A DNA stretch of 64,000 nucleotides from Methylobacterium sp. J-076 (GTDB lineage: Bacteria > Pseudomonadota > Alphaproteobacteria > Rhizobiales > Beijerinckiaceae). The DNA lies in contig NZ_JAKSXW010000074.1 in the NCBI RefSeq assembly GCF_022829405.1, positions 1-64,000 on the forward strand, given 5' to 3'. Numbering within the stretch: the first letter of the stretch is position 1; every line of letters starts with the position of its first letter. The position numbers and the translations under genes were made by a program. Below are positions 43,565 to 52,851 of this stretch, one piece after another. Under the pieces are notes generated by a model, which saw only the letters and a list, made by a program, of their open reading frames with translations, did not search any database and had not been told where the DNA came from.

Positions 43565-44071
43565 ATGAGAGCGGTGCTGATCGCCACGCTGGCCTGTACC
43601 GTGATGGCCGCGACGAGCCAGGCGCAGGCACAGATGGGCGGCGGCCCGAACACCGGCTTCGGCAAGGGCTATCGCCGGCCGGGCGGCGAGGACAAGAAGG
43701 CGCCCCAGTACGTGCCGGGCACCAAGGCCCAGGAGAAGAACTTTCCCCTCGATTCCACCTGGACGGCGGTGAGCATCAACGGCAAGCCCTTCGGCGGCGG
43801 CGACCGGCCGAGCTTCATCCTCGACAAGCAGTACCGCGCCCGCGGCTACGGCGGCTGCAACACCTTCGCGGCCACCGCCTTCCCCTTGAAGGAGCAGCAC
43901 ATCGCCGTGGGGCCCCTCGCCCTCACCAAGAAGTCCTGCGACAAGGCCCTGGCCGCCGCCGAGCAGGCGTTCTTCGTGGCCCTGCGCACGGCGGCCGCCT
44001 GGGACATCGTCGGCGCGCAGCTGGTGCTGAAGAGCCCGAACGGCGAACTCCGGTTCGACCGCGCCCTGTAA
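43565..44071 (+). CDS. Exported META-domain protein (HslJ-like)
   Basis: This 168-residue protein has a signal peptide (MRAVLIATLACTVMAATSQA), a glycine/proline-rich linker, and a META domain. The domain begins LDSTWTAVSINGKPFGGGDR, has the diagnostic GYGGCNTFAATA, and then IAVGPLALTKKSCDKALAAA. The two Cys of the domain are present. META/HslJ proteins are envelope proteins connected with stress or antibiotic resistance. GAGGG lies 8 nt before the ATG. It is divergent from the HTH gene. Confidence 0.82.
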   Translation: MRAVLIATLACTVMAATSQAQAQMGGGPNTGFGKGYRRPGGEDKKAPQYVPGTKAQEKNFPLDSTWTAVSINGKPFGGGDRPSFILDKQYRARGYGGCNTFAATAFPLKEQHIAVGPLALTKKSCDKALAAAEQAFFVALRTAAAWDIVGAQLVLKSPNGELRFDRAL

Positions 44072-44092
44072 GAATCTGTTGACGACGTCCAC

Positions 44093-44121
44093 GAAAGCCC
44101 GCCGGAGTTCAGGCGGCTTTC
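44093..44121 (+). terminator. Hairpin downstream of the META gene
   Basis: GAAAGCCCGCC and GGCGGCTTTC pair with one bulge and an 8-nt loop, 22 bp after the stop. The sequence after it is not T-rich. Confidence 0.4.
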
Positions 44122-44164
44122 AGGGCTTCCGGTATCATCTGTCCCTGCGACAGGGAGATGGCGG

Positions 44165-44326
44165 ATGCCGGTCGGTTTGGGTCTGGAACGGGCGAATCCG
44201 ACCGGGCGCGGCATCGCCCCGGCCAGGGCCGCGGACACCCTCGGCTTCCACCCCCTCGCCCTGTGGATCGCCGCCGCCGCCCCCGTGGCGGCGACGCTCC
44301 TGATCCTCATGCGCCTGGCCGGATGA
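44165..44326 (+). CDS. 53-residue single-pass membrane peptide
   Basis: ATG at 44165 has GGGAG 7 nt upstream. The frame ends at TGA 44324-44326 and encodes a polar N-terminus and one hydrophobic helix (HPLALWIAAAAPVAATLLIL). No family was recognised. Its length, composition and ribosome binding site favour a real small membrane protein over chance. Confidence 0.45.
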   Translation: MPVGLGLERANPTGRGIAPARAADTLGFHPLALWIAAAAPVAATLLILMRLAG

Positions 44327-44452
44327 GGGGGTCTCCCGGCGTGGACGGGGGTGATCGCGGGCCGTGGCTTCGGTGGGCGCGGGGCCCCTTGCATGCGCCC
44401 GCGCAACGCCCGCACAAGGGCCACCCCCTCTGACACCCGATCATCCCGCACC

Positions 44453-45256
44453 GTGATTCCCGACACCGAACCGAAGCCCGCCGCCCCGCGGCGCGGCACC
44501 CGTCTGCTGCTCGGGCTGCTGCCGCCGCTCCTTCTGGCGCTCGGCTGGGAGGTGGGGGTCGATTCGGGGCTCGTCTCCGGGCGGCTCCTGCCCCCTCCGA
44601 GCCGGATCGGCGGCACCCTCTGGGGCCTGGCCGCCTCGGGCGACCTCGCGATCCATGTGGAGGCGACGCTGGTGCGCGTCGGCCTCGGCTTCGCCTTCGG
44701 CGCCGCCGCCGGCATCCTGGCGGGGGCCCTGGTCGCCACCCTGCCCCGCCTGCGCTGGCTCGTGGACCCGAGCCTCCAGGCCCTCCGCGCCGTGCCGTCC
44801 CTCGCCTGGGTGCCGCTGTTCATCCTGTGGTTCGGCATCCTCGAGACGCCGAAGGTGCTGCTGATCGCGGTGGGGGTGTTCTTCCCCGTCTATGTCGGGG
44901 TGGCGGGCGCCATCGCCTCGGTCGACCGGAAGCTGGTGGAGGTCGGGCGGGTGTTCCGCCTGTCGAAGGCGGCCCAGGTCCGGCGGATCCTGCTCCCCGC
45001 CGTGCTGCCGGCGACGCTCACCGCCCTGCGGACGGGGCTGGGGCTCGGCTTCCTGTTCGTGGTGGCGGCGGAGCTAATGGGCGCCTCGGAGGGCCTGGGC
45101 TACCTGCTGGTGGACGGCCAGCAATTCGGCAAGCCGGACCAGATCATGGCGGCGATCATCGCCTTCGCCGTGGTCGGCAAGCTGGCGGATGCCGCCCTCG
45201 TCGGGCTCACCGCCCCCCTCGTGCGCTGGCAGGACACGGCGCGCGAGACGCTCTGA
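44453..45256 (+). CDS. ABC transporter permease, SsuC/TauC type
   Basis: This 267-residue inner membrane protein has about six helices. It starts with GTG at 44453. The cytoplasmic EAA-type loop is visible as DRKLVEVGRVFRLSKAAQVR followed by RILLPAVLPATLTALRTGLG. The segment LPPPSRIGGTLWGLAASGDL is typical of permeases for sulfonates, taurine, nitrate and related anions. The ATPase at 46085 is the natural partner but is separated by two - strand small genes. No periplasmic binding protein is present, so the substrate is unknown. Confidence 0.88.
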   Translation: MIPDTEPKPAAPRRGTRLLLGLLPPLLLALGWEVGVDSGLVSGRLLPPPSRIGGTLWGLAASGDLAIHVEATLVRVGLGFAFGAAAGILAGALVATLPRLRWLVDPSLQALRAVPSLAWVPLFILWFGILETPKVLLIAVGVFFPVYVGVAGAIASVDRKLVEVGRVFRLSKAAQVRRILLPAVLPATLTALRTGLGLGFLFVVAAELMGASEGLGYLLVDGQQFGKPDQIMAAIIAFAVVGKLADAALVGLTAPLVRWQDTARETL

Positions 45257-45283
45257 CGGGGCCGCCCGCAGGAGGGCCGCCGG

Positions 45284-45469
45284 CTAGTCCTTGCCCACAC
45301 TCTCCCGGGGCCGATCGAGGCCGCCCGGAAAGCCCCGGTGCGACGACCCGGCCTCACGCTGGGGGGGATCGACCAGCGGAAACAAAGCGGCGAGCCCGGC
45401 CGCGACACCGTAGAGGACGGGGTCGGCGTTCAGGCCATCGCGCGGCGGGTGGAGATCGTTCGTCAGCAT
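45284..45469 (-). CDS. Hypothetical 61-residue protein
   Basis: The frame runs from ATG 45469 to TAG 45284. It encodes a short polar start, one hydrophobic segment (DPVLYGVAAGLAALFPLVDP) and a polar, proline/glycine-rich end. There is no convincing ribosome binding site. Similar small one-helix proteins occur in this group, but chance in GC-rich DNA is possible. Confidence 0.35.
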   Translation of the reverse strand: MLTNDLHPPRDGLNADPVLYGVAAGLAALFPLVDPPQREAGSSHRGFPGGLDRPRESVGKD

Positions 45470-45643
45470 CGTGGGTGTCCGGTCCCACGGCTTGGGCGGA
45501 GAGTGGCCCTCATCGCGCGTGGGTGTTCTTCCCGATCAATGCGGCGCGCACGGGTTTGTTGCATGCGACATAGAAGAATAGGCGCCAATGCCACGTATTC
45601 GGTCACGTGTTCTTCGATATCACGGCACTTGAGCGATAACGCA

Positions 45644-45922
45644 TCACCCCCGGCGGCGCAGGATCGCCTCTCCGCGGCGAACCGGCAGGGGGCAGGTCTC
45701 CGGCACCACCGACATCACCACCGCGCTCGGGCAGCGGGCCTGGCAGCCCTGGGCGGCGTCGATCTGGTCGCGGCCGCAGGCGTCGGCGAAGCAGACCGTG
45801 CCGAGATCCTCGCAGGTGGCCCGGAAATTCCCGGTCGGCACCGGGCGCGACAGGTCGGCCGCCAGGGTGGGCGCGGCGACGAGCAGGGCCGCGAGCCCGA
45901 GGGCGGACGTGAACCGGTTCAT
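45644..45922 (-). CDS. Exported six-cysteine small protein
   Basis: This 92-residue protein has a signal peptide (MNRFTSALGLAALLVAAPTL, cleavage after AA). The mature part carries six cysteines (FRATCEDLGTVCFADACGRD, AAQGCQARCPSAVV, ETCPL). Three disulfides or a metal site are plausible. GGAGAGG lies 4 nt before the ATG. It lies between the permease and ATPase genes on the opposite strand. No family was recognised. Confidence 0.6.
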   Translation of the reverse strand: MNRFTSALGLAALLVAAPTLAADLSRPVPTGNFRATCEDLGTVCFADACGRDQIDAAQGCQARCPSAVVMSVVPETCPLPVRRGEAILRRRG

Positions 45923-46084
45923 GGTGCCTCTCCGTGCGGCCCCGGGCGGGGGATCCTCACACGACTCCCGGGGGGGCGGGCGGCGTGCGGGAGGCTCTTA
46001 GCATTGGCAGGCCGGAGGCACCTGTGTCATTCCCGCGACTGGGAGTGAATGGCCGTCGGCGGCCCCCTATGATCGGAGCGCGGC

Positions 46085-46864
<780 letters not shown>

Positions 46865-46888
46865 AGCCACCCTCACCGGAGAGACGCC

Positions 46889-47419
46889 ATGCCCCTCTAC
46901 GCCCTCGACGACCACGTCCCCCGGCTCGCCGACCCGGACCGCACCTGGATTGCGCCGGACGCGACGGTGATCGGGCGGGTGGAGCTGGGCCTCGATGTCG
47001 GGATCTGGTTCGGGGCGACGCTGCGGGGGGACAACGAGCCGATCTGCATCGGCGCCCGCAGCAACGTGCAGGAGGGCGTGGTGATGCACGTCGATCCCGG
47101 CTTCCCCCTGACCCTGGGTGAAGACGTCACGGTGGGCCACGGGGCCATCGTCCACGGCTGCACCATCGGCGACGGCACGCTGATCGGCATGGGCGCGACG
47201 ATCCTCAACGGGGCGAAGATCGGCCGGGGCAGCCTCGTGGGCGCCAACGCGCTGGTCACCGAGGGCAAGGAATTCCCGGATTACAGCCTGATCGTCGGCG
47301 CCCCCGCCAAGGCGATCCGGGTGCTCGACGAGGCGGCCATCGCGGGCCTCCTCGACTCGGCCCGGCGCTACGTGGAGAACGGCCGCCGCTACGCGAAGGG
47401 GCTGCGGCGGGTGGACTGA
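46889..47419 (+). CDS. Gamma-carbonic anhydrase-like hexapeptide protein
   Basis: This 176-residue left-handed beta-helix protein has the family's three metal-binding histidines in place (VVMHVDPG, His67; VGHGAIVHG, His84 and His89). The run of hexapeptides includes IGARSNVQEGVVMHVD and IGDGTLIGMGATILNGAKIG. Homologues are gamma-type carbonic anhydrases or YrdA/PaaY-like hydrolases. In a serine-cycle setting a bicarbonate supply for Ppc is attractive but unproven. A hairpin follows at 47428. Confidence 0.85.
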   Translation: MPLYALDDHVPRLADPDRTWIAPDATVIGRVELGLDVGIWFGATLRGDNEPICIGARSNVQEGVVMHVDPGFPLTLGEDVTVGHGAIVHGCTIGDGTLIGMGATILNGAKIGRGSLVGANALVTEGKEFPDYSLIVGAPAKAIRVLDEAAIAGLLDSARRYVENGRRYAKGLRRVD

Positions 47420-47427
47420 GCGTGAGG

Positions 47428-47457
47428 CCCCCTCTCCCCGCCTGCGGGGAGAGGGGG
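47428..47457. terminator. Hairpin between convergent genes, repeat family C (copy 1)
   Basis: CCCCCTCTCCCCG, loop CCTG, CGGGGAGAGGGGG: a perfect 13-bp stem lies between the gamma-carbonic anhydrase and fchA. A near copy with the loop in reverse complement lies at 62095-62124. Confidence 0.6.
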
Positions 47458-47468
47458 GAGGGTGCCCC

Positions 47469-48110
47469 TCAGTTCACCTTCGCCTTGACCACCTCGTAGA
47501 CCTTTTCGGTCAGCGGCCCGGCCTCGGCGAGGATGGTTTCCAGCTCGTCCAGGCGCTCCTGGGCGAAGTCCCGGTCCTCGATCCCCTTGGCGTTGACGTA
47601 GACGTTCAGCGCCGCGCTGCGCAGGCCGGCATGGGCGGAGAGCACCGCCACGCCCGCATCCGAGACGACGTTGAGGTTGCCCTTGTCGGCCGTGATCGCG
47701 GCGAGGTCGATCACCGCCCGGCAGGCCCGGCAGCAGGAGAGCGGCACGTCGGTCGCCTCCTTGAGCGCCGCCTGGATCCGCTCGGCGCGGGACGCCTTCT
47801 CCTCGTCGGTGCCCTTGGGCAGGCCGTAGGCGGCCATCACCGCGTCGAAGGCGGCGACGTCCTGCGCGATCATGCCGGTGAGGCCGACGCGCAGGCCCTC
47901 GGAGCGGGCCAGCACGTCCTTCAGCTCCGCCTCGACCTCGGCGTACTTCTTCTTGCCGATGGTCAGGTTGCAGACCATCGAGACCAGGGCCGCGCCCATG
48001 GCGCCGGAGATCGCCGCCGCACCGCCGCCGCCGGGGGTGGGGGCGGCGCTGGCGAGCTCCGTCAGGAACGTCTGGATCGAGTCGTTCTCGGGTTGGGTCT
48101 TGTCGCCCAT
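47469..48110 (-). CDS. fchA: Methenyl-tetrahydrofolate cyclohydrolase
   Basis: This 213-residue protein belongs to the FTCD/Fch cyclodeaminase-cyclohydrolase family: SIQTFLTELASAAPTPGGGG, AMGAALVSMVCNLTIGKKKY, and the C-terminal LSAHAGLRSAALNVYVNAKG. It interconverts methenyl-H4F and formyl-H4F in C1 assimilation. The ATG at 48110 shares its first base with the mtdA stop (TGATG), so the two are translationally coupled. It is the last gene of the sga operon. Confidence 0.93.
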   Translation of the reverse strand: MGDKTQPENDSIQTFLTELASAAPTPGGGGAAAISGAMGAALVSMVCNLTIGKKKYAEVEAELKDVLARSEGLRVGLTGMIAQDVAAFDAVMAAYGLPKGTDEEKASRAERIQAALKEATDVPLSCCRACRAVIDLAAITADKGNLNVVSDAGVAVLSAHAGLRSAALNVYVNAKGIEDRDFAQERLDELETILAEAGPLTEKVYEVVKAKVN

Positions 48111-48970
48111 CACGCCATCTCCTTGGCGAGCGCGTAGATCTCCTCGGCGTCGAAGACGCGGTCGGTGCTCTCGAACAGCTTGCCGATGCAGGCCCGGTGC
48201 AGCTTGAGCTTGAGACCGCCGATGCCGAGGGCACCGAAGGCGCTCTTGCCGTGGCGCTCCTTGCCCTTGTCCATCGCATCGACCCCGCCGATGCCGGCCG
48301 GGGGCTGGGCGTTGTAGTCGGCCAGGAACTCCACGGCCGAATCGTCGGACCAGGCCGACTCCGGCAGCAGCTCGACGCCGATGGCGCCGGCCGAGAACAC
48401 GAGATTCTTGCCCTTGGCGAGGGCGATGCGGGACGCCTCGTCCGGCGTCGCGGCGGCGGAGACGTTCACCTTGAAGCGCCGGTTGATCGCGTCGGCGGCA
48501 GCCTGGGTCTTGTCGAGGCTGCGGCCGGCGATGGTCACCAGAGCGCCCTCGCCCGCCAGCAGCGCGGCCGAGCGCATCCCCACCGGGCCGGTGCCCGCCA
48601 GGACCACGGCGGTCTTGCCCTGCAGCGAGCCGGCGGCCTTGGCGACCAGGGCGACGCCCGCGGCGGCCGTGGTGTTGGAGCCGTTGGAATCGAGCATGCA
48701 GGAGACGCGGAACGGCCCGAAGAAGCGCTTCTTCACCGCCTCGAACACCGCCTCGCCCTCGGCCATGCTGCCGCCGCCGACGAAGATCGCGGTCGACTTC
48801 TTCTCCGAGCCGCCGCGGGTGTAGATCGTCCCATCGACGAAGGCGCCGACATTGTCCGGCGTGACGTTGCCGTAGCCGGTGATGTGGTCGGCCCCGCCAT
48901 CGTAGCCCACCACCACGTCGAAGACGCTCGGGGCGGAATCGGTGTCGAACTGGAACAGCAGCTTTTTCAT
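48110..48970 (-). CDS. mtdA: NADP-dependent methylene-H4F/H4MPT dehydrogenase
   Basis: This 286-residue protein matches MtdA. It has MKKLLFQFDTDSAPSVFDVV, the substrate-binding GADHITGYGNVTPDNV, GSNTTAAAGVALVAKAAG, and a Rossmann loop (VVLAGTGPVGMRSAALLAGE) with GRSLDK for NADP. It oxidises methylene-H4F to methenyl-H4F, linking formaldehyde assimilation to the serine cycle. Sequence and coupling with fchA make this call firm. Repeat copy B2 fills the gap to hprA upstream. Confidence 0.95.
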   Translation of the reverse strand: MKKLLFQFDTDSAPSVFDVVVGYDGGADHITGYGNVTPDNVGAFVDGTIYTRGGSEKKSTAIFVGGGSMAEGEAVFEAVKKRFFGPFRVSCMLDSNGSNTTAAAGVALVAKAAGSLQGKTAVVLAGTGPVGMRSAALLAGEGALVTIAGRSLDKTQAAADAINRRFKVNVSAAATPDEASRIALAKGKNLVFSAGAIGVELLPESAWSDDSAVEFLADYNAQPPAGIGGVDAMDKGKERHGKSAFGALGIGGLKLKLHRACIGKLFESTDRVFDAEEIYALAKEMA

Positions 48971-49019
48971 GGGCTCGTGAGTCCTGCTTTCAAATCAGGT
49001 CAATGTATTGATCCGCTCA

Positions 49020-49113
49020 CCGTCTTTGCGAGCGGAGCGAAGCAATCCAGGGCAGCGCCACATCCTGAGACGTCCCGCCGCCCTGGATCGCTTCACTGCG
49101 TTCGCGATGACGG
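49020..49113. repeat. Palindromic dispersed repeat, family B (copy 2)
   Basis: It is the same layout as 40103-40198, with a few changes: CCGTCTTTGCGAGC at one end and TTCGCGATGACGG at the other, and GAAGCAATCCAGGG inside. It lies between hprA and mtdA. Confidence 0.8.
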
Positions 49114-49127
49114 GGGTGAGGCGAAAC

Positions 49128-50072
49128 CTACCCCTGGACCACGTTCTGCGGCTTGCCGGCGACGAACGCCTCGACGTTGTCCACGAGCTGGTCGGCGAGG
49201 ATCTGCATCGCCTCCTTGCTCGCCCAGGCGACGTGCGGAGTCACGATGAGGTTCGGCAGGTCGGCCTCGCACAGGATGTTGCCGTCCCGGGGGGGCTCCT
49301 GCACCACCACGTCGAAGCCGGCGCCGGCGATGGTGCCGTCCTTGAGGGCCTCCAGCAGGGCCGCCTCGTCCACCAGCCCGCCCCGGGCGGTGTTGATGAG
49401 GATGGCGTTCTTCTTCATCCGCTTGAGTTCGGCGGCGCCGATCAGGCCCTTCGTCTCCGGCGTGAGCGGGACGTGCAGGGTGATGACGTCGGACTGGGTG
49501 AGCACCGTCTCGAAATCCGAGAGGCCCTCCTGCGGGAAGGTGTCGTAGGCCAGCACCTTCATGCCCAGCGCCTCGGCCCGCTTGGCGATGGACTTGCCCA
49601 GCGCCCCGTAGCCGACGATGCCCAGCGTCGAGCCGGCGATGTCGTAGATCGGGTAGTCGAAGTAGCAGAACTGCGCCGACTTCGCCCAATCGCCCCGCTT
49701 CACCGAGTTGGCGTAGGGCACGATGGCCCGGCGCAGGGCGAACATCAGCCCCACCACGTGCTCGGGCACGGTGTTGAAGGCGTAGTTGCGGATGTTGACG
49801 ACGGTGATGCCTTGCGCCTTCGCCTGGGCCTTGTCGACCACGTCCGTGCCGGTGGCGGCCACCGCGATGAGCTTCAGGTCGGGGAGCTGCTTCAGCGTCT
49901 CGGCGCGCATCGGCACCTTGTTGATCAGGGCGATCTCGGCGCCCTTCAGCCGCTCGACCGTGTCCTCCGGCGTCCAGGTCGAGTCGTGCTCGACATATTC
50001 ATGCTCGAAGCTGAACGGTTTCAGCGTCGCGTCGAGCGATTCCCGGTCGAGGAACACGATTCGTTTCGCCAT
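49128..50072 (-). CDS. hprA: NADH-dependent hydroxypyruvate reductase
   Basis: This 314-residue member of the D-2-hydroxyacid dehydrogenase family reduces hydroxypyruvate to glycerate in the serine cycle. It has the Rossmann loop in STLGIVGYGALGKSIAKRAE, catalytic residues in INTARGGLVDEAALLEAL (Arg), GFDVVVQEPP (Glu) and IVTPHVAWAS (His). The start MAKRIVFLDRESLDATLKPF agrees with serine-cycle enzymes. The neighbours sga and mtdA fix its role. Confidence 0.94.
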   Translation of the reverse strand: MAKRIVFLDRESLDATLKPFSFEHEYVEHDSTWTPEDTVERLKGAEIALINKVPMRAETLKQLPDLKLIAVAATGTDVVDKAQAKAQGITVVNIRNYAFNTVPEHVVGLMFALRRAIVPYANSVKRGDWAKSAQFCYFDYPIYDIAGSTLGIVGYGALGKSIAKRAEALGMKVLAYDTFPQEGLSDFETVLTQSDVITLHVPLTPETKGLIGAAELKRMKKNAILINTARGGLVDEAALLEALKDGTIAGAGFDVVVQEPPRDGNILCEADLPNLIVTPHVAWASKEAMQILADQLVDNVEAFVAGKPQNVVQG

Positions 50073-50138
50073 GGGTCGTCGGCTCCCTCTCCGGCGGCGC
50101 GCCTTCCCGGCGGCGCTCTGCGGTCCATTCCATCCCTC

Positions 50139-50234
50139 CCGTCCCCGCGGGCGACGCGAAGCGACCCGAGGGCGCGGGACGCCCCCGAAGGTGGCGCCGC
50201 CCTGGATGACTTCAGTGCCGCCCGCGAGGACGGC
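50139..50234. repeat. Degenerate palindromic repeat, family B (copy 4)
   Basis: CCGTCCCCGCGGGCG at one end and CGCCCGCGAGGACGG at the other, with GCCGCCCTGGATGACTTCA inside, is a decayed version of family B. It lies between sga and hprA. Confidence 0.6.
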
Positions 50235-50305
50235 GATGCGCGAGGTTCACACCACCGCGGCAGCGCTCGCAAGGGGCGGAGGACCGAGGCCCTCCGCCCT
50301 GTGCC

Positions 50306-51517
50306 TCACGCCTTGTGCAGCGGGTTCTCACGCAGGTAGCTCGAGGCCGCGGCGACGCCGGAGCCGGGGGTGAGCGTCATCCCGCAATCGATCATGGCCA
50401 TCTCCGCGCCCGCGATGGCGCCGAGCAGCGACAGCTCGTTGAGGTCGCCCAGGTGGCCGATGCGGAAGACCTTGCCCGCGACCTTCGAGAGGCCCGCCCC
50501 GAGGGAGAGGTTGTAGCGCTCGTAGGCGTGGATGATGATCTTGGCGGCATCGACGCCCTCCGGCACGACGATGGCCGTGACGGTGTCGGAGTTCCACTTG
50601 GGCTCCTTGGCGCAGGGCTTGAGGCCCCAGGCCGCCACCGCCTGCCGGGTCGCCTCGGCGAGGACGTGGTGGCGGTGGTAGATGTTCTCGATCCCTTCTT
50701 CCTTCATCGTGGCCAGCGCCTCGCGCAGGCCGTAGAGGAGCGGCAGGGCCGGGGTGTAGGGGAAGTAGCCGCCCTTGTTGGCGTTCAGCTGGTCGGCCCA
50801 GGCGAAGTAGACGTGGCCGAGCCGGTCGTTGCTGCCGGACTGGCCACCCTCGGCGACCTTGAGCGCCTTCTGGCTGACGCAGAGCAGGCCGAGGCCGGCG
50901 GGCAGCATGAAGCCCTTCTGCGACCCCGCCACCGCGCAGTCGACCTTCCACTCGTCCATCTTGAACGGCAGCGAGCCGATGGAGGAGATGCCGTCCACGA
51001 ACAGCAGCGCCGGGTGGCCGGCGGCGTCGATCGCCTTGCGCACGGCGCCGATGTCGCTCGTCACGCCGGTGGCGGTCTCGTTGTGGACGATCATCACCGC
51101 CTTGATGGCGTGGTCCTTGTCGGCCCGCAGGGCCTCGCCGATCTTCTCCGGATCCGCGCCGGTGCCCCACTCCTCGTCCTGGACGATCACGTCGAGGCCG
51201 AGGCGCGCGGCCATGTCGGTCCAGAGGTGGCTGAACTGGCCGAAGCGGGCCACGACCACCTTGTCACCGCGGCAGAGGGTGTTGGTGAGCGCCGATTCCC
51301 AGATGCCCGTGCCGGAGGACGGGAACAGCAGGACCGTGCCTTCGGTGGAGCCGAAGACCATCTTGGCGTCCTGGAACAGGGGCTTGGCGAGCTCGGGGAA
51401 GCTCGGCGAGCGGTGATCCTCGGACTGCACGGACATCGCGCGGATGACCCGGTCGGGGATGGTGGTCGGGCCTGGGATGAACAGGTGGTTGCGACCGGGA
51501 CGCCGGGATGCGGCCAT
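50306..51517 (-). CDS. sgaA: Serine-glyoxylate aminotransferase
   Basis: This 403-residue PLP enzyme of aminotransferase class V moves the amino group of serine to glyoxylate, giving hydroxypyruvate and glycine. It starts RNHLFIPGPTTIPDRVIRAM, has SSGTGIWESALTNTL, FVDGISSIGSLPFKMDEW, and the PLP lysine in AVAGSQKGFMLPAGLGLL. The C-terminus contains FRIGHLGDLNELSLLGAIAG. GGAGGAG precedes the ATG at 51517. It opens the - strand C1 operon sga-hprA-mtdA-fchA. Confidence 0.95.
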   Translation of the reverse strand: MAASRRPGRNHLFIPGPTTIPDRVIRAMSVQSEDHRSPSFPELAKPLFQDAKMVFGSTEGTVLLFPSSGTGIWESALTNTLCRGDKVVVARFGQFSHLWTDMAARLGLDVIVQDEEWGTGADPEKIGEALRADKDHAIKAVMIVHNETATGVTSDIGAVRKAIDAAGHPALLFVDGISSIGSLPFKMDEWKVDCAVAGSQKGFMLPAGLGLLCVSQKALKVAEGGQSGSNDRLGHVYFAWADQLNANKGGYFPYTPALPLLYGLREALATMKEEGIENIYHRHHVLAEATRQAVAAWGLKPCAKEPKWNSDTVTAIVVPEGVDAAKIIIHAYERYNLSLGAGLSKVAGKVFRIGHLGDLNELSLLGAIAGAEMAMIDCGMTLTPGSGVAAASSYLRENPLHKA

Positions 51518-52023
51518 GATGTCTCCTCCGAATGGTTTCGCGCACGGGATCGGGCCCGGCGCGGGATCTGTCGCGCGTGTCGTGACGGGGCATCGGGGAA
51601 GTGGCGGGAGCCTCCCACCCGCCATCGGCGGCCGGGGAACTGCCCTGGACCCTGGGCGCTGCGGAGCGGCAGGCGGCTCGTGCCGCTCGCGTCGCGGCGC
51701 GCGTTCCCGCGCCGGTCGCCTCCGATGTGCCGTCCTATCCTCGCGGCGTCGGTTCGCGCGCCGCCTTCCCTTCCGCACCTGCCCCACCGGCGGCCCGGGC
51801 AGGGCCGTCGGATCAAATGTATTATGGGATGGGGCTGCTCGAAAGGAAAACCGGAAAATCTTCGAAGAAAGGGCAAAAAAATTTGGCGTGCAGTGCAACC
51901 TGCGGCCATCAAGGTTGAGGGAACGATCTTGCGACGGTTCGACCTGTCCCGCCGGCCGCCAGCGTCATCAAAATGAGATGGGATCGCGCTCTGGATCCCG
52001 GCGCATTACGCCGGGAGAACGCC
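51518..52023. promoter_or_regulatory. Divergent promoter region of sga and the LpxH-like gene
   Basis: This region of about 506 bp has an AT-rich segment at about 51810-51910. It contains a 15-bp near-palindrome, GCAAAAAAATTTGGC (51873-51887), that matches the motif upstream of mtkA at 13 of 15 positions. No gene was recognised. It should carry the sga operon promoter and its regulator site. Confidence 0.5.
51873..51887. promoter_or_regulatory. Shared C1-operon motif (copy upstream of sga)
   Basis: GCAAAAAAATTTGGC lies within GGG and GCG flanks, as in the mtkA copy at 34833-34847. It is 355 bp from the sga start and 136 bp from the LpxH-like start. Confidence 0.45.
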
Positions 52024-52851
52024 GTGGCAGAGGACGACGACAGGCCGATCCGCGTCCGCACCCTGTTCCTGTCCGACCTGCACCTCGGCACCCGCGGGTG
52101 CCAGGCGGGGATGCTGCTCGGCTTCCTGAGGGATTACGACGCGGACACCATCTACCTCGTCGGCGACATCGTCGACGGGTGGCAGCTCAAATCCGGCTGG
52201 TACTGGCCGCAGGCCCACAACGACGTGGTGCAGAAGCTCCTGCGCAAGGTCCGCAAGGGAACCCACGTCGTCTACCTGCCGGGCAACCACGACGAGTTCC
52301 TGCGCAACTACGTCGGCACGACCTTCGGCGGCATCGAGATCGCCGACACCGCGATCCACGAGGCGGCGGACGGGCGGCGCTACCTCGTGATCCACGGCGA
52401 CCAGTTCGACATGGTGATGCGCCACCAGCGCTGGCTCGCCCATCTCGGGGACGGGGCCTACACCCTCGCTTTGTGGTTGAATACGGTCCTCAACCGTTTC
52501 CGGCGCCGGCTCGGCCTGTCGTACTGGTCGCTCTCGGCCTGGGCGAAGCTGAAGGTGAAGAACGCCGTCAGCTTCATCGGCAAGTTCGAGGAGATCCTGG
52601 CCGAGGAGGCCCGCCGCCGGGGCGCCCAGGGGGTGATCTGCGGCCACATCCACCACGCCGCCGACCGGGCGATCGACGACCTGCGCTACCTCAACACCGG
52701 CGACTGGGTGGAATCCTGCACCGGCATCGTCGAGCATTACGACGGCCGCATCGAGGTGCTGCACTACCCGTCCGTACTCCGGGCCAGGGAAGCGCAGGCG
52801 CTGACGGAGGCCCAGGAGGCGCTGCCGCCGGGCCGGAGAGCGGTCGCTTGA
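52024..52851 (+). CDS. UDP-2,3-diacylglucosamine diphosphatase-like metallophosphoesterase
   Basis: This 275-residue protein has the calcineurin-type metal sites: LFLSDLHLGTRG (Asp, His), YLVGDIVDGWQL (Asp), LPGNHDEFLR (Asn-His), VIHGDQFD (His) and CGHIHHAA (His). It resembles LpxH/LpxI-type enzymes that cleave UDP-diacylglucosamine, but rhizobial copies next to glycosyltransferases may act on other lipids. GTG at 52024 with GGGAG 6 nt upstream is the likely start; an ATG at 51973 has none. Confidence 0.88.
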   Translation: MAEDDDRPIRVRTLFLSDLHLGTRGCQAGMLLGFLRDYDADTIYLVGDIVDGWQLKSGWYWPQAHNDVVQKLLRKVRKGTHVVYLPGNHDEFLRNYVGTTFGGIEIADTAIHEAADGRRYLVIHGDQFDMVMRHQRWLAHLGDGAYTLALWLNTVLNRFRRRLGLSYWSLSAWAKLKVKNAVSFIGKFEEILAEEARRRGAQGVICGHIHHAADRAIDDLRYLNTGDWVESCTGIVEHYDGRIEVLHYPSVLRAREAQALTEAQEALPPGRRAVA